Below, one piece after another: positions 62,322-64,000 of a stretch of 64,000 nt of DNA. Under the pieces are notes generated by a model. It was not told where the DNA came from. It did no database searches and saw nothing but the letters and a program-made list of their open reading frames with translations. The DNA comes from Streptomyces sp. NBC_01476. GTDB taxonomy: Bacteria; Actinomycetota; Actinomycetes; Streptomycetales; Streptomycetaceae. The stretch is taken from the NCBI RefSeq assembly GCF_036227265.1, contig NZ_CP109446.1:1401501-1465500 (forward strand), given 5' to 3'. Position numbers and translations under genes: made by a program. Numbering within the stretch: the first letter of the stretch is position 1; the number at the start of each line of letters is the position of its first letter.

Positions 62322-64000
62322 TCAGCCCACCGAGGAGTACGCCACCACTCCGCGCAGCAGCGCGTCCACCGCACGGCGCGAGTTCCGCCGCACCGGGCTG
62401 TTCTCCGGCGCCGCGTTGCCGATCTGGCCCAGGACGTCGATCAGTTGCTTGCACCACCGTACGAAGTCACCGGCCGGCATGTCGGCGTCGGAGAGCACCG
62501 AGTCGAGGCCGTGCCCGGACGCCCAACGGTAGGCGGCCCAGGCGAAGCCCAGGTCCGGCTCCCGCTGGCCGACACCCTCGGTCTGGCTGATCCCGCGGTC
62601 CTCCTCCAGGGCGTCGAGCCGGCCCCAGATCCTCACCATCTCCGCCAGCGCGGCTTTCGCGTTGCCGGTGGGCAGCTTCGGCGACACCGCGTCGTCGGAC
62701 TGCCGGGACTCGAAGACAAGTGCCGAGGCGCAGGCGGCCAGTTCGGCCGGGCCGAGACCGTCCCACACCCCGTCGCGCAGGCATTCGCTGGCCAGCAGGT
62801 CGAGTTCGCCGTAGAGCCGGGCGAGCCTGCGGCCCTCCGGGGTGACCTTGTCGCCCTCCAGGTAGCCCAGTTCGGTGAGCACCGAGCAGACCCGGTCGAA
62901 GGTGCGCGCGATGGTGTTGGTGCGGCCTTCGATCCGGCGTTCCAGCTGCCGGGTGTCGCGGCGCAGCCGGTGGTAGCGCTCGGCCCAGCGGGCGTGGTCC
63001 TCACGCTCGTCGCAGCCGTGGCAGGGGTGGGCCCTGATCTCCGAGCGGAGCCGGGCGATCTCGGTGTCGTCGGCCGCGGCCGAGCGCTCCTTGCGGTGCC
63101 GGGAGGGCCCCGACCAGCCGGCCGTGCCGGCCTTACTGCGCATCGCGGAGGCCAGATCCCGGCGGGACTGCGGGCTGCGCGGGTTGAAGGTCTTGGGGAT
63201 GCGCATCCGGTCCAGCGCCTCCACCGGCACCGGGAAGTCTATCTGCGCCAGCCGCTTGACCTGCCGCTCGGCGGTGAGCACCAGCGGCCGGGGACCGTCG
63301 TGGTACTCCTCGCCGTACCGGCCGCCGCTCGCCCGCCCGGCCGGAAGTCCGGGCTCGAGCACCAGCGCCAGGCCCGCGTACTTGCCGGCCGGCACATGGA
63401 TGATGTCGCCGGGCTTGAGCTTCTCCAGCGCCTCGGAGGCCGCCGCCCGGCGCAGCGTCGCGCCCCGCCGGGAGAGTTCGGCCTCGCGGTCCTTCAGCTC
63501 ACGGCGCAGCCGCATGTACGCGTCGAAGTCGCCGAGGTGGCAGGTCATCGAGCCCTTGTAGCCGTCGAGCCCCTCCTCGTTGCGCTGCACCTGCTTGGAG
63601 ATGCCGACAACGCTGCGGTCCGCCTGGAACTGCGCGAAGGACGTCTCCAGCAGTTCGCGGGAGCGGTGCCGTCCGAACTGGCCGACCAGGTTGACCGCCA
63701 TGTTGTACGACGGCTTGAAGGACGACCGCAGCGGATACGTACGGGTGCCGGCCAGTCCCGCGACGGCGCCCGGGTCGAAGCCGCGCTGCCAGAGCACCAC
63801 CGCGTGCCCCTCGACGTCGATGCCGCGGCGGCCGGCGCGGCCGGTGAGCTGGGTGTACTCGCCGGGGGTGATGTCGGCGTGGGTCTCGCCGTTCCACTTG
63901 ACGAGCTTCTCCAGGATCACCGTGCGCGCCGGCATGTTGATGCCGAGCGCCAGCGTCTCGGTGGCGAAGACCGCCTTGACCAGGCCCTGGACGAAGAGTT
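62322..64000 (-). CDS. helY: Ski2-like DEAD/DEAH-box RNA helicase, C-terminal part
   Basis: The 3' ~560 residues, running off the right edge. FVQGLVKAVFATETLALGINMPARTVILEKLVKWNGE is followed by the Ski2-family ITPGEYTQLTGRAGRRGID motif (helicase motif VI), then the winged-helix and helical bundle of HelY/Mtr4-type helicases. The start lies outside the window. Acts on structured RNA, probably in ribosome or RNA decay pathways. Monocistronic as far as seen. Confidence 0.92.
   Translation of the reverse strand, partial: LFVQGLVKAVFATETLALGINMPARTVILEKLVKWNGETHADITPGEYTQLTGRAGRRGIDVEGHAVVLWQRGFDPGAVAGLAGTRTYPLRSSFKPSYNMAVNLVGQFGRHRSRELLETSFAQFQADRSVVGISKQVQRNEEGLDGYKGSMTCHLGDFDAYMRLRRELKDREAELSRRGATLRRAAASEALEKLKPGDIIHVPAGKYAGLALVLEPGLPAGRASGGRYGEEYHDGPRPLVLTAERQVKRLAQIDFPVPVEALDRMRIPKTFNPRSPQSRRDLASAMRSKAGTAGWSGPSRHRKERSAAADDTEIARLRSEIRAHPCHGCDEREDHARWAERYHRLRRDTRQLERRIEGRTNTIARTFDRVCSVLTELGYLEGDKVTPEGRRLARLYGELDLLASECLRDGVWDGLGPAELAACASALVFESRQSDDAVSPKLPTGNAKAALAEMVRIWGRLDALEEDRGISQTEGVGQREPDLGFAWAAYRWASGHGLDSVLSDADMPAGDFVRWCKQLIDVLGQIGNAAPENSPVRRNSRRAVDALLRGVVAYSSVG

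Overview
This 64 kb window has the base composition and gene content of a Streptomyces-like actinomycete (Streptomycetaceae). GC content is very high, GTG and TTG starts are common, and genes often overlap by ATGA or GTGA. Core blocks are recognisable: argC-argJ-argB-argD, pheS-pheT, infC-rpmI-rplT and the 3' part of a helY-type helicase. Interspersed are many TetR/HxlR/XRE regulators, a Tat-exported glycosidase-like protein, a mycosin-like subtilase, a sedolisin, and mycothiol- and iron-related genes.

Region by region: (1) 1-3.7 kb is the arginine operon on the minus strand, with an ArgR-type operator over the promoter and a 44-codon ORF wedged by GTGA overlaps between argC and argJ. (2) 3.7-12.7 kb is an accessory stretch. 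It holds an RsmC-like methyltransferase, GC-rich degenerate repeats, a minus-strand structured-RNA locus with two tRNA-like modules whose 3' half precedes the 5' half, a small protein of unknown function next to it, an XRE/DUF397/HATPase trio, a radical-SAM remnant in frame with a FabI-like reductase, an integrase remnant, a 167-bp tandem duplication, and a TetR-SDR-reductase group. (3) 12.7-17.9 kb carries a Tat-exported GHL10-type protein, 3-hydroxybutyryl-CoA dehydrogenase, an ABC exporter with a truncated permease, and a TetR. (4) 17.9-25.7 kb is the translation block: pheST, a sensor kinase, an rRNA methyltransferase, and infC-rpmI-rplT, in which infC appears to start with ATC.

(5) 25.7-46.6 kb holds household and accessory genes: DUF1844, aquaporin, SseB, a Gfo/Idh oxidoreductase under a TetR with two matching operators, a mycosin-like protease, a PLP-fold racemase-like enzyme, a metal/cobalamin-binding protein, a 5'-3' exonuclease, an HxlR-MFS pair, AlkB, a 1400-residue sedolisin with kelch repeats, a LuxR-type regulator, and an MFS transporter. 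(6) 46.6-51 kb is an iron/flavin section: an iron-box-controlled siderophore-interacting protein, a large flavin/2Fe-2S fusion protein, a truncated second siderophore-interacting gene, and a TetR. (7) 51.2-61.5 kb is a urea- or guanidine-carboxylase module (APC permease, TetR, UAAP1, UAAP2, carboxylase, allophanate hydrolase). It is tied together by two copies of one 22-bp palindrome, one before the permease and one before the operon. (8) 61.5-64 kb holds a further TetR and the partial helicase.

The least explained structure is the RNA locus at about 5169-5547 (minus). Both tRNA-like units have perfectly complementary 7-bp acceptor arms, canonical T arms and D arms in circularly permuted order. 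This matches either permuted tRNA genes or the tRNA-mimic domain of bacterial Y RNAs (YrlA). I read everything by eye from the sequence; no database search was run, and family names come from recognition of motifs.
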